64,000 nt of DNA, taken from the NCBI RefSeq assembly GCF_000012325.1, contig NC_003910.7:1674001-1738000 (forward strand). Direction: 5' to 3'. Source of the DNA: Colwellia psychrerythraea 34H (GTDB taxonomy: Bacteria > Pseudomonadota > Gammaproteobacteria > Enterobacterales > Alteromonadaceae). The translations under genes and the position numbers were made by a program. Shown in pieces: positions 31,206-40,282 of this stretch. How positions within the stretch are numbered: the stretch's first letter is position 1; each line of letters starts with the position of its first letter. Under the pieces are notes generated by a model. It searched no databases, was not told where the DNA came from, and worked only from the letters and a program-made list of their open reading frames with translations.

Positions 31206-33074
31206 TTAGTGTTTTTCAGTATCACCCGTTTCCGGTGTCGTTAACGTTAGCTCTAAGCTAACTTCATCAAAATCTTCACTTGGCTGGCGCACAAAACCTG
31301 CACGTTCGAAGACTTTTAACATAGAGCCATTATCTCGTCGCACACAGGCAACTAAACTATCAAGCTTACGAATTTTAGCTATGGCGATCATCTCACCCAA
31401 TAGGGTACTTGCCATGCCTCGACCACGTAGACTTTCTTTAATAACAAAAGCCACCTCACCGCTATTCATACTTTCAATATAATAATATCGAGCAACGGCT
31501 TGTATCGATTCACCTAAAGAGTTTTTCTTGGTAAAACAAAGAGCAAGGTCTGTGTGTTGATTTACGCTGACCAAATTACAGGACTTTTCACGCGTCATCT
31601 GGGTAATATGATGGTTATAACGCATGATTAACGTTTCTTTATTATGAGAATAAAAGAACTCTTGTAATTTACGTTCATCAGCCGGCGCTAATGCCCTTAA
31701 TGTGTAATTAATATCGGCAAAATTAAAGCGTTTCATTTCTATGGTGCCTAATTCAGGCACCGAGCTAGGAGAGCTTTCTTGATACTCAGGCACCCAATAA
31801 TGTTTACGAACATCGTTAAGCAATTTATCTCTAAATTTAGGATGAGCGATACGAATCAGCTCTAGTGCGCGTTCGCGAATACTTTTACCTTGCAACGAGG
31901 CGATACCAAACTCGGTAACGACGAAAGCAACATGACCGCGAGAAGTCACTACGCCACCGCCTTCAGTTATATGGGCAACGATACGAGAAGTTGTACCATC
32001 TTTGGTTGTGGAAGGTAGAGCTATAATTGCCTTACCGCCTTTACTTAAAGAAGCGCCACGAACAAAATCTACTTGTCCACCAATGCCACTATAGAATTGA
32101 TAACCAATAGAGTCAGAAACTACTTGTCCGGTTAAATCAACTTCAATGGCGCTATTGATTGACACCATGTTGTCATTTTTGGCAATTTTTACGGGTGAGT
32201 TAACATGTTCTGAAGGATAAAACTCAATATGAGGATTACCATCAACAAAGTCATATAATTTTTGGCTGCCAATACAGAAGGTTACTACGGCTTTGCCTTT
32301 GTGGTAGGTTTTTCTACGGTTATTGATAACCCCTTTTAGCATGAGATCAATCACACCATCTGAGATCATTTCACTGTGAATGCCTAAATCTTTATGATTA
32401 CCTAAATAGGTTAATACCGCTTCTGGGATCTTACCGATACCAATTTGTAAAGTAGCACCATTGTCTATTAGCATAGAAACGTATTGACCAATTTGTTCAG
32501 TACGTCTATCCATTTCAGGGGCAAAAATTTGTGGTAAATCTTGCTCTGCATTTATCCAACTATGAATTTGATTTACATGAACAAAGCTATGACCATTGGT
32601 ACGTGGCATTTTAGGGTTTATTTGGGCGATGACATATTTGGCAGCTTTTACTGCTGCAGAAACAATATCTACACTCACGCCTAATGAACAGTAACCGTAT
32701 TCATCAGGTGGACTCACCATGATCAGTGCTGCATCAAGCGGTAAACTATTTTCATTAAATAAACGTGGAACATCAGAAATAAAGCAAGGTGTATAATCAC
32801 CACGCCCTTCGGCGATAGCTTCACGAATATTCTTACCGCCAATGAACAAACTATTTACTTTAAATAAGTCTTTATGTTCAGATTTCGCCCAAACATTCTC
32901 AGACAAAGTTAAAATATGAACGGTTTCAATATCATGTAGCCCTTTGCTATTGGCTATCAAATCATCTATTAAGGCATTAGGTACGGCGGCATTAGAGCCG
33001 ATAAAAATACGATTACCTGATTTTAAGTAATCACCCCATTTGACACTATCACGTTGCTCGTCTTGTGCTGTCAT
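31206..33074 (-). CDS. Acetyl-CoA hydrolase/transferase fused to a GNAT domain
   Basis: 622 residues. The first 430 form a class I CoA-transferase: SNAAVPNALIDDLI at the start, NSAIEVDLTGQV with the likely catalytic Glu, the GGQVDFVRGA block, and the C-terminal domain with GVVTSRGHVAFVVTEFGIA. Residues about 460-610 are a GNAT acetyltransferase (VAFVIKESLRGRGMASTLLGEMI, VFERAGF). Such fusions are annotated as bifunctional; the acetyl acceptor is unknown. It may exchange CoA between acetate-like acids and acetyl-CoA and use the CoA-activated group for acetylation. First gene of the pair with the deacetylase. Confidence 0.9.
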   Translation of the reverse strand: MTAQDEQRDSVKWGDYLKSGNRIFIGSNAAVPNALIDDLIANSKGLHDIETVHILTLSENVWAKSEHKDLFKVNSLFIGGKNIREAIAEGRGDYTPCFISDVPRLFNENSLPLDAALIMVSPPDEYGYCSLGVSVDIVSAAVKAAKYVIAQINPKMPRTNGHSFVHVNQIHSWINAEQDLPQIFAPEMDRRTEQIGQYVSMLIDNGATLQIGIGKIPEAVLTYLGNHKDLGIHSEMISDGVIDLMLKGVINNRRKTYHKGKAVVTFCIGSQKLYDFVDGNPHIEFYPSEHVNSPVKIAKNDNMVSINSAIEVDLTGQVVSDSIGYQFYSGIGGQVDFVRGASLSKGGKAIIALPSTTKDGTTSRIVAHITEGGGVVTSRGHVAFVVTEFGIASLQGKSIRERALELIRIAHPKFRDKLLNDVRKHYWVPEYQESSPSSVPELGTIEMKRFNFADINYTLRALAPADERKLQEFFYSHNKETLIMRYNHHITQMTREKSCNLVSVNQHTDLALCFTKKNSLGESIQAVARYYYIESMNSGEVAFVIKESLRGRGMASTLLGEMIAIAKIRKLDSLVACVRRDNGSMLKVFERAGFVRQPSEDFDEVSLELTLTTPETGDTEKH

Positions 33075-33127
33075 GAAATTTCCTTGACTAATATTTACTC
33101 GTTATGTGCTAGATATGTACTAGGTAT

Positions 33128-33388
33128 ATACCCGTTACCAATCAAAGTGCTGAATTTCAGTGGGAATTAAAACCACTTTAGGCTAGGTAAATAATTTAAG
33201 CATAGTCATTCTATGGTTTGATTATTTAACGCCGAATAAAGTGATTTTAAACCCATCAAAGAAGTACTTGAGCAATACCACTTCATCGTTGCTGTGAATT
33301 ATAATGGAACAACCATTATTTCATCACAGCGCCTTGAATTGAAATTGCTCAAGCACTCTGAAAACTGCATCTTGAATGATAACGGGTA
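33128..33388. repeat. Diverged miniature inverted-repeat element
   Basis: 261 bp with imperfect ends: TACCCGTTACCAATCAAAG at the left and, reversed, TACCCGTTATCATTCAAG at the right (16 of 22 end bases agree). It has the same TACCCGTT start as the element at 34410 and no coding capacity. The remaining bases 33389-33665 hold no recognisable feature. Confidence 0.65.
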
Positions 33389-33665
33389 AATTCAGTATGC
33401 TCTCATAAATAAGGCATTTATTGATCACTGTCAATTGGACGTTTGTTATATAGATATTTGTCGATATTTATGCTGTCAATTATCTATTTTTAATACAAAC
33501 TGACGTTCGTATTTCTTAAGGTACGTTCTAAAGGCACTTAATTGAACCAACTTTGCACATCAAAATTCAACAGCGCCAAACAAATAAGTTATAATCGCAT
33601 GTTTTTAACGTGATTTCAGAGTGTTTTACTGCAATCAACTTTTACTTTTAAAGGGTTTAGCTTAA

Positions 33666-34301
33666 GTGTCGACAGAGAAAATTTTTATTATTGGTTTACC
33701 GAGAACGGCAACCACCAGCGTGTGTTTAGCAATGTTAGAGCAAGGTTATAAAACGGCTCATAATGCGTATACACAGGATTCATTTTCTCAAGCACAAGTG
33801 TTAGCTGATACGCCAATATTTTGTGACTATCAAACACTTGATAAAGACTTCCCTAATAGTCGGTTCATTCACTTAACGCGTGCTCCAGAGCTTTGGCTTC
33901 CTTCAATTAAGCAACTTTTACAACGCATGTTAGTTAACTTACAACGTACTGATGGAGGGTTTAATCCCCATATAAAGCGTTGTTACAGTGAAACCTTCTC
34001 TCCATTAACCGAAGAGAATATTAACAGTGATGAGTTCTTGCTAGATTGTTACACCCGTCATCAGCAAGGGATTACTGAACACTTTCAAGACAGACCTCAA
34101 GATCTGCTTACCATAGATGTAGGTGACGAAGGGAGTTACTTAGCCATGTTGTCTTTCCTTAATATTGAAAAAGAAAAAGCAAGAGAGGGCGGTTTTAAAC
34201 AAATAAATATTGGCGGTAAAGTGAGAGCCTGGCAGCACCTTAATAATCCGCTAAAAGTAGAGTCGACTAATAAGGGCCGCATTGATAAGGTGCTTTATTA
34301 G
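33666..34301 (+). CDS. Sulfotransferase-family protein
   Basis: 211 residues starting at GTG 33666. The phosphosulfate-binding loop is FIIGLPRTATTSVCLAM near the N-terminus, followed by HNAYTQDSF, a DTPIFCDYQTLD block and SRFIHLTRAPELWLPS, the 3'-phosphate-binding part. This is the pattern of the short sulfotransferase/P-loop group whose members move sulfate from PAPS to small molecules or glycans. The acceptor is unknown. The gene stands alone between two miniature inverted-repeat elements. Confidence 0.8.
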   Translation: MSTEKIFIIGLPRTATTSVCLAMLEQGYKTAHNAYTQDSFSQAQVLADTPIFCDYQTLDKDFPNSRFIHLTRAPELWLPSIKQLLQRMLVNLQRTDGGFNPHIKRCYSETFSPLTEENINSDEFLLDCYTRHQQGITEHFQDRPQDLLTIDVGDEGSYLAMLSFLNIEKEKAREGGFKQINIGGKVRAWQHLNNPLKVESTNKGRIDKVLY

Positions 34302-34409
34302 CTGCGATAAAAGTAATTATTAAACCCCTCAGTGGTTAGCTATTGTAGAGTGAAAAGTTCACAGGTAAAATCATGCCAATTTCGTCAATTAAATTTCATT
34401 AAATAAATA

Positions 34410-34677
34410 TATACCCGTTCCACTTGAAGATGCATGATTCAGCTGGAATTAGAAACGCCTTTAGGCATGGCATTGATTGAAGAGAATAGTTATTCTATTG
34501 TCGAAATCAATAACGTAGCGTAAAGCGTTTCTAAACCAGCCCCTTGGGGGAAGGCTGAGCAAATCATACTCAGCGTTACATTTATTTTTAAGGGAATGAC
34601 CCTTAATAAAAAAATGCGCCTTGATTATGAATCGCTCAGACTTCCTGAAACGAGCATCTTCAAGTGGAACGGGTATA
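34410..34677. repeat. Miniature inverted-repeat element with perfect 24-bp ends
   Basis: 268 bp. The first 24 bases (34410-34433, starting TATACCCGTTCCACTTGAAG) are the exact reverse complement of the last 24 (34654-34677). No gene inside. The element sits between the sulfotransferase and miaE and ends 19 bases before the miaE start, so it could carry part of the miaE promoter. Perfect ends suggest recent movement, with the transposase supplied from elsewhere. Confidence 0.85.
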
Positions 34678-34696
34678 GTCTTAGAGAGTAGTAACT

Positions 34697-35269
34697 ATGT
34701 TTGAATTAAAACACCACACTGGTCAAGATTGGGTTGATGCTGTAATGGCTGATTTTAACCGTTTTTTACAAGACCATGCGGCAGCGGAAAAGAAAGCCTC
34801 AGGTATGGCAATGGCAATGTTATCTCATTATCCAGACAAAGCTAAACTTGTCCGTGCTATGACTGATTTAGCTATTGAAGAGCTTATTCATTTCAAACAA
34901 GTACTAAAGTTACTTGTGGCTCGCGATGTTACCTTAGGTCAAGATAAAAAAGACCCATACATTACTCAAATTCGTGCCTTATTTCGTAACGGTACTAGCT
35001 TCTTTTTAATGGATAGATTGCTTGTTGCAGCAGTTATTGAAGCCCGTGGTTATGAGAAGTTCTGGTTGGTTTCACAAGCACTGCCTGAAGGTAAAGACAA
35101 AGACCTTTATGAAGCGATTGCTAAATCAGAAGAGAAGCATAAAAACTTATTTGTTGAGCTTGCATACGAGTATTGCGATAAAGCAGAAGTTGATCAGCGT
35201 TTAGAAGAAATATTAATCGCTGAAGCAGAAATATGTGCAGGTCTCCCTATCCGCGCAGTACTTCACTAG
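34697..35269 (+). CDS. miaE: tRNA-(ms2io6A)-hydroxylase MiaE
   Basis: 190 residues. MiaE is a di-iron monooxygenase that hydroxylates the isopentenyl group of ms2i6A37 in tRNA. The iron ligands are visible: Glu in AAAEKKASGMAMA, E-x-x-H in EELIHFKQV, Glu in VIEARGYEKF, and E-x-x-H in SEEKHKNLF. Conserved family segments FLQDHAAAEKKAS and DPYITQIRALFRNG are present. It is a single-gene unit closed by a terminator at 35312-35357. Confidence 0.95.
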   Translation: MFELKHHTGQDWVDAVMADFNRFLQDHAAAEKKASGMAMAMLSHYPDKAKLVRAMTDLAIEELIHFKQVLKLLVARDVTLGQDKKDPYITQIRALFRNGTSFFLMDRLLVAAVIEARGYEKFWLVSQALPEGKDKDLYEAIAKSEEKHKNLFVELAYEYCDKAEVDQRLEEILIAEAEICAGLPIRAVLH

Positions 35270-35311
35270 TAGTTATTCATCATAGTAGTGTATTGCATCA
35301 TTAATACGTCT

Positions 35312-35357
35312 AAAGTGCTCATTGACTAACATCGAATGTTTGAACAATGAGTGCTTT
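35312..35357 (+). terminator. Rho-independent terminator of miaE
   Basis: AAAGTGCTCATTG and CAATGAGTGCTTT form a perfect 13-bp stem 42 bases after the miaE stop, followed by a T-rich stretch. Confidence 0.8.
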
Positions 35358-35633
35358 CATTTTATATTTTCGCAGCACATCTTTAAACTGAAAACCTCTC
35401 TTTCTTTCTGAATTACTTATTAAACATCTCAAATATTACTCTACCGTATTCCCCTTATTTTGGTCAAAATCACCATATAATTGTATATGTATCACTCGAA
35501 TATTTCTTTGTGTTCATAACTTTTTGTATTTAAAGATAAATATTTTTGGCATTGTCGTTGCTTCTTTATTTGTTAGAGTGTTACTCATTTGTAAATAAGT
35601 AATCACGAAACTTAAAAAAACAAGGAAAGTAAA

Positions 35634-36299
35634 ATGACCGTTACCCTAAAAGATAGACCTATTGAAACAGTACGTAGTGAAGTGATTGACCAATTGATCA
35701 TGAATTATAGTCATGCTGAATTATCTTATGAGGCTTTTGAACGTCGTTTAGACCAAGCTATGGAATTGGCTAACCATCAAGACTTAGTTGATCTAACCAG
35801 CGACTTACCCTTAGCTGTTGACAAAGCTTTTGTCGAAAGTAAAAAACAAGATTTAGCCCCTAATTATGTAGGAGGTGAAACAGAAGAACTGGACTACATG
35901 GTAAATATTTTTAGCGGCAGCACACGTGGAGGTGTATGGCGAGTAGCAAAAGAAACTCGCTATCTAAGCATATTTAGTGGTACGGATATTGATTTTACTG
36001 ATGCTCAATTTAGCCAAGAAGTTGTGCGTATTAAAATGTTTAGCTTATTTAGCGGCGATACAATTTATGTCCCAGAGAATGTCAATGTAATATCAAAAGC
36101 ATTTTGTATCTTTGGTGGCATTGATAATATAGCGCCAAGCCAATCAAGGTCTTCAGGCGCTAATCAGAGTAGTTTGAATAAACCGACTATTATAATTGAA
36201 GGACTCTCTATTTTCAGCGGTGTTAGTATTAAAGTAAGACGAAGTATGAAAGAGCGCTTTGTTGAGCTGGCAGATAGTTTGAAAAATATATTTTCGTAA
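35634..36299 (+). CDS. DUF1707 plus cell-wall-active antibiotics response (LiaF-like) protein
   Basis: 221 residues. The N-terminal 55 residues (RSEVIDQLIMNYSHAELSYEAFERRLDQAMEL) are a DUF1707 helical domain. The rest (about 90-210) is a beta-rich LiaF-like domain with repeating IFSG and FGG motifs: MVNIFSGSTRGGVW, LSIFSGTDIDFT, LFSGDTIYVPENV and SIFSGVSIKVRR. In Gram-positives such domains inhibit envelope-stress signalling; the role here is unknown. No membrane helix is evident, unlike LiaF. AAGGAAAG lies 4 bases before the ATG. Confidence 0.8.
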   Translation: MTVTLKDRPIETVRSEVIDQLIMNYSHAELSYEAFERRLDQAMELANHQDLVDLTSDLPLAVDKAFVESKKQDLAPNYVGGETEELDYMVNIFSGSTRGGVWRVAKETRYLSIFSGTDIDFTDAQFSQEVVRIKMFSLFSGDTIYVPENVNVISKAFCIFGGIDNIAPSQSRSSGANQSSLNKPTIIIEGLSIFSGVSIKVRRSMKERFVELADSLKNIFS

Positions 36300-36346
36300 T
36301 AAGAGTTCAGTTTATCTCACATCAAACGTAAGACTTCTATATAGTT

Positions 36347-36375
36347 AAAAGGTGCTACTTTTAGTAGGGCCTTTT
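36347..36375. terminator. Bidirectional terminator
   Basis: AAAAGG-TGCTAC and GTAG-GGCCTTTT form a hairpin between convergent genes; its right arm reaches the stop codon of the DUF1697 gene. Confidence 0.75.
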
Positions 36376-36892
36376 ACATTTTTTTTAACATAGCACTGAC
36401 TTTATTGGTGGTATTTAAATTGCGACCTGAAGCTGGCTGGCCTAGACAAGCTTCTATATTAGTGACTAGTTTAGAGCGGCCGATACCATGTGGGGCATGT
36501 AAATAAAATACCTTGTCTTTTACAAGGTAGACTTCTGATTCAGCGAGGTATTTAGTCATTTTTTCTTGGTTTAACTCGATGGCATTATGGCAAAAATAAA
36601 AGTGCACGAACTTACCTTCGAATGTTTGATAGGGGTTATTTGTCATAGCGCTACTAAATTCTGCTTCATTCAAAATGAAGAGTTCAGGAGAAAAGCCAAA
36701 ATTGTCCATTACAAGTTTATGAATGACATCGGCTGGATTAGTTGAGCTTTTTAAAACCACATTACCACTTTGAATATAAGAAGATATCTCTTCAAATTCA
36801 GCTTCTTCTAACAGAGGAACAAGCGCTTTCATAGGTAATAAATTTTTACCCCCAACATTAATTCCTCTAAAAAGTATTACATATTTTTCCAT
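36374..36892 (-). CDS. DUF1697-family protein
   Basis: 172 residues. The start KYVILFRGINVGGKNLLPMKAL followed by YIQSGNVVLKSS, and the end ATNNP-like NNPYQTFEGKFVHFYF and a NLNTTNKV box are the DUF1697 signature. Function is unknown; the family is widespread in soil and marine bacteria. It is monocistronic, convergent with the DUF1707 gene and followed by a shared terminator. Confidence 0.88.
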   Translation of the reverse strand: MEKYVILFRGINVGGKNLLPMKALVPLLEEAEFEEISSYIQSGNVVLKSSTNPADVIHKLVMDNFGFSPELFILNEAEFSSAMTNNPYQTFEGKFVHFYFCHNAIELNQEKMTKYLAESEVYLVKDKVFYLHAPHGIGRSKLVTNIEACLGQPASGRNLNTTNKVSAMLKKM

Positions 36893-37011
36893 GTCAGTAC
36901 CTTAAGTGTTTATGAATGCTCATAGGTATGAGCATTCATATGTATGAAATCTACAGTATTATTATCTCTTAACATATCTTAAAGTATTTAATTTTCAAAT
37001 CGTACTTATAG

Positions 37012-38190
37012 TTAGCATAATTTGTCGTTGGATCTATTCAGCAAGCTTTGAGTCATTAAGGTTATTGAGCCGGCGATTAATCCCCATAATACAGAGCTAA
37101 TATCCCATAGTGACAAGTTAGACGCTGTCACGAGAAAGGTAATGATTGCCGCTTCAGACATTTTATCGTCAGAGAGCGCTTGCTGAATACTACTATTGAT
37201 AGTGGTAAATAAAGCCATACCCGCTAATGAATAAATTAGTGCATTAGGTAATGATGCGAAAGCTTGCATCAGGTATCCAGCAGAAATGGCCATTAATATA
37301 TAAAAGCCACCACCAGAGATTCCAGCCCAATAACGCTTTTTAGGATCTTTATCCACGTCTTTAGTCATACATATCGCTGCTGTTATTGCCGCTAGGTTTA
37401 TGGCATAACCACCAAAGGGAGCGGCAAGCATATTCACAAAGCCGGTAACACTTAATATCGACGATACCGGGGCTTTATAATTATGAGCTTTTAATACCGC
37501 AATGCCTGGCAGATTTTGTGCTGCCATCGTGACAAGAAATAAGGGAATGCCAATACCAAGTACCGCGGACATATTAAATTCAGGTGAAATATAGGTAAAT
37601 TCACTTAGCTGCCAAGAAAATGCAGTAAACGTCATTAACTTAAGTTGCCACGCAAGCACTACACTAATGATCAACACGAATAACATGGTGAATTTTGGCA
37701 TCAATTGTCTACAAACTAAATAGGTAAAAAACATGACGATCACCAGCAGTGGCGCCTTATTCATTTGATTAAAAACATCAATGCCAAAATTAACCAAAAT
37801 TCCACCCAGCATTGCAGAAGCAAGTTGAAAGGGCAGTTTGTTTATTAATTTTTCAAACCAACCGGTAATACCGCACAAGAAAATTAGCAATGCTGAGAAC
37901 ATGAAGCCAGCTATCGCTTCGTTGAGGTTAAAATTTTGAGTATTTGCAATAAGTAATGCTGCGCCTGGTGTTGACCAAGCAATCAGTATTGGAACACGGT
38001 AATAAAATGAGAGGGCAATCGACGTTATGCCCATTGATAATCCTAACGTTAATATCCAACTTGATGCGAGACTTGCATCACCGCCTAAGTTAATAACTGT
38101 TTGATAGATCAAAGCTACGGAGCTGGCAAAACCAATAACAACGGCAACCAATCCAGCAACAGTCGCGCTTATTATGCGATTGACTAACAT
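37012..38190 (-). CDS. BenE-family (benzoate/H+ symporter type) transporter
   Basis: 392 residues with about eleven membrane helices. Family blocks: STPGAALLIANTQNFNLNEAIAGFMFSALLIFLCG, MLGGILVNFGIDVF and MAAQNLPGIAVLKAHNYKAPVSS. BenE imports benzoate in Acinetobacter; relatives may take other aromatic acids. ATG 38190 was chosen: it has GAGGG 8 bases upstream and gives the family's N-terminus, whereas the longer frame would run through the operator region. It is divergent from the Xre-cupin gene, and two palindromic operators lie between them. No catabolic genes for benzoate are adjacent. Confidence 0.88.
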   Translation of the reverse strand: MLVNRIISATVAGLVAVVIGFASSVALIYQTVINLGGDASLASSWILTLGLSMGITSIALSFYYRVPILIAWSTPGAALLIANTQNFNLNEAIAGFMFSALLIFLCGITGWFEKLINKLPFQLASAMLGGILVNFGIDVFNQMNKAPLLVIVMFFTYLVCRQLMPKFTMLFVLIISVVLAWQLKLMTFTAFSWQLSEFTYISPEFNMSAVLGIGIPLFLVTMAAQNLPGIAVLKAHNYKAPVSSILSVTGFVNMLAAPFGGYAINLAAITAAICMTKDVDKDPKKRYWAGISGGGFYILMAISAGYLMQAFASLPNALIYSLAGMALFTTINSSIQQALSDDKMSEAAIITFLVTASNLSLWDISSVLWGLIAGSITLMTQSLLNRSNDKLC

Positions 38191-38217
38191 ACCTATTTCC
38201 CTCACAATGATTTTAAT

Positions 38218-38233
38218 GTGCGTTATAGCGCAC
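38218..38233. promoter_or_regulatory. Operator-like palindrome 1, transporter/regulator intergenic
   Basis: GTGCGTTATAGCGCAC, near-perfect palindrome in the divergent promoter region; its core GCGTTATA is shared with the second palindrome 28 bases away. Confidence 0.7.
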
Positions 38234-38245
38234 AATGTACCACTA

Positions 38246-38259
38246 TGCGTTATAACGCA
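38246..38259. promoter_or_regulatory. Operator-like palindrome 2, transporter/regulator intergenic
   Basis: TGCGTTATAACGCA, a perfect 14-base palindrome 11 bases before the Xre-cupin start. The pair, one near each gene, predicts binding by the Xre-cupin protein and control of both genes. Confidence 0.7.
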
Positions 38260-38270
38260 CAAGGGAAGTA

Positions 38271-38828
38271 ATGAGTATAAATTTCAACAATGCCATAGGT
38301 AGTCAACTAAAATTGGCGAGAACCAATAAAGGTTGGAGTCTTGATATTGCAAGTAAGAACACTAACGTTTCAAAGGCAATGTTAGGGCAAATTGAGCGAG
38401 GCGAATCAAGCCCAACTGTTGCGCGTTTGTGGGATATAGCCACTGGTTTTCATTTACCGTTAAGCTATTTTTTTCTAGCGATAGAGGACGATGACGTATC
38501 TAAAAATATGTTAAATAGTGAGGCAGGTATATCTATCTCTACTTTATTTCCCTTCGATGTTGAAACAAAGAGTGAGGTTTTTTCCCTAACCTTAGCGTCG
38601 TTACACCAGCAAATTTCTGCTCCCCATAATGATGGAGTGATAGAGCATATTTTGGTGATAGAAGGAGATATGGAATATCTTCTCAATGGGCAGTGGCACC
38701 ATTTAAGCAAAGGTGACGTGGTAAAGTTCAATGCCAATCAAAAGCACGGTTATCGCAATGTGTCAGAACATCAGGCTGTATTTCATAATATTATTTGTTA
38801 TACAAACGAAGATAAAACCACAAGATAA
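38271..38828 (+). CDS. Xre-family regulator with cupin sensor domain
   Basis: 185 residues. N-terminal HTH (about 8-65: IGSQLKLARTNKGWSLDIASKNTNVSKAMLGQIERGESSPT) and a C-terminal cupin (about 105-175: HILVIEGDMEYLLNGQWHHLSKGDVVKFNANQKHGYRN). This layout is common for regulators that sense small metabolites. It is divergent from the BenE-type transporter, with two palindromes between them, so it most likely controls uptake of that substrate. AGGGAAG precedes the ATG by 2-8 bases. Confidence 0.9.
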   Translation: MSINFNNAIGSQLKLARTNKGWSLDIASKNTNVSKAMLGQIERGESSPTVARLWDIATGFHLPLSYFFLAIEDDDVSKNMLNSEAGISISTLFPFDVETKSEVFSLTLASLHQQISAPHNDGVIEHILVIEGDMEYLLNGQWHHLSKGDVVKFNANQKHGYRNVSEHQAVFHNIICYTNEDKTTR

Positions 38829-38997
38829 GTGAAAGTCCCCATTAATATGCGTTTCTTTTAGTGTCAATTGGATAATCATTTATCTCTTACTGCTTTTGGC
38901 ACAAAGTGGCTGAAAAATCTCCCTAATTTACCATTGAATTTGGCAGAAGAGGTGATTAAACCTATACCCTTATAAGTCGGAGTATTAGCGCTAAAAA

Positions 38998-39900
38998 TTA
39001 AGTACCGTAATAACTGATCAAACTCAATGCAATACCGTGTTCCCTTCTAAAATTTCTAATTTGGTTAAACTCAATAAAAGGTTCAACTTCAAAATATAGC
39101 CATGATTTATAGAACAAGTTTCTATATCGTAATGATAAATAATAGGTTTCATTTGATATATCTTCTTTGTTATTACTTTTATTATATTGAATACCACTTA
39201 CTAGTAATTGATTTTTTTCTAACTTAAAAACATGAAATAACCCTACCTTTCTTCTAGATCTAGCCTCATGTTCGAGCTTTTGCCAACTTGCTGAAAAAGA
39301 GACAGTACTACCTTCGAGGTAATAGGCAATCGCTCCTTTTAAACCTGGACCCCAACCATCTTTATAAAAATAGTCAACTCGTGGGAGTAGCTCAAACTTA
39401 AACGTTTCACTTTCCCAATTTAAGCTCGCTTCGGTTCTTACATATAATTGCTTACGACTAACGCCGACTCTGGTTTTTATATTGTTATTTTTGTTAAATT
39501 CTTTTGCATACTGAACTGCTAAGTTCACACTTTCTTGGCTGTCTTGAAAAGGGTCTGACTCATAATCAAGTAAAAGCTCATCTTCATTGTCGTTATCAAT
39601 AATTAAGGCAAGTCTTTCATCCAAGTTAGGTAAATTAAAGGCAACTTTAAATTTGGCATCAAACTCATCTAAATCTGCTGTACGTGGTAACCAACCTAAC
39701 TGTAAATACCCTTTTGCAGACGCGCCGCCCTCAGTAGAGCCATCAATATCATCTAACCAAGAAGCGGTATCTTGCATCATATTATTAAGTTTACTTTGAA
39801 AGAGGTCGGCTCTAGGTCGTACTTTATCCTCAAGATCTTTTGCACAGCAAAAAGTACAAAATACAAATAAAATTAAGCCTACCGTAGTTTTTAACAGCAT
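38998..39900 (-). CDS. Unknown exported protein, predicted outer membrane beta-barrel
   Basis: 300 residues with a signal peptide ending at CCAKD; the Cys there could be a lipobox, but the spacing is not clearly right. The mature part begins with a charged helix (VRPRADLFQSKLNNMMQDTASWLDDI) and then shows repeated amphipathic strands (KGYLQLGWLPR, TRVGVSRKQLYVRTEASLNW, KFELLPRVDYFYKDGW) typical of a small barrel, ending ALSLISYYGT. I recognise no family. It stands alone. Confidence 0.6.
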   Translation of the reverse strand: MLLKTTVGLILFVFCTFCCAKDLEDKVRPRADLFQSKLNNMMQDTASWLDDIDGSTEGGASAKGYLQLGWLPRTADLDEFDAKFKVAFNLPNLDERLALIIDNDNEDELLLDYESDPFQDSQESVNLAVQYAKEFNKNNNIKTRVGVSRKQLYVRTEASLNWESETFKFELLPRVDYFYKDGWGPGLKGAIAYYLEGSTVSFSASWQKLEHEARSRRKVGLFHVFKLEKNQLLVSGIQYNKSNNKEDISNETYYLSLRYRNLFYKSWLYFEVEPFIEFNQIRNFRREHGIALSLISYYGT

Positions 39901-40282
39901 TGATTTATTCCAATTTAATCGAAATTATACTCACAATTAATTGTTCTTTTTTTTGAGTAAATAAAAAAATACAAGGAGGTGGATATCTCGAAAATGTCAT
40001 TATTTAGCAAATATAACGTTAGTTGGAATCTAACACATTTCGGTCTACTCGTTAGTTTTGCCATCCAATAATTCGCTCCCATGTAATTAGGCGTATTCAG
40101 TTGCTTGTTTTTCGACTTCTAAGTTAACTCAATATAGAGAAAAGGTTGTTGGAGTTTTATAAGCTAGAAATAGTGTGTTTTGGTAGGTTATAGATTCAGC
40201 GGTGGCTATGAACCATCCGCTGAAACTATTTATTAACTACCAGTAATGGGCAGTACTCACACTAGAAATGTACGATGAAAAG
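39901..40282. other. Gene-free region, nothing recognised
   Basis: About 380 bp between two minus-strand genes. It has A and T runs near 39940-39975 and no open frame, hairpin terminator or repeat I can identify. It probably contains the promoter of the 38998-39900 gene. Confidence 0.4.
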
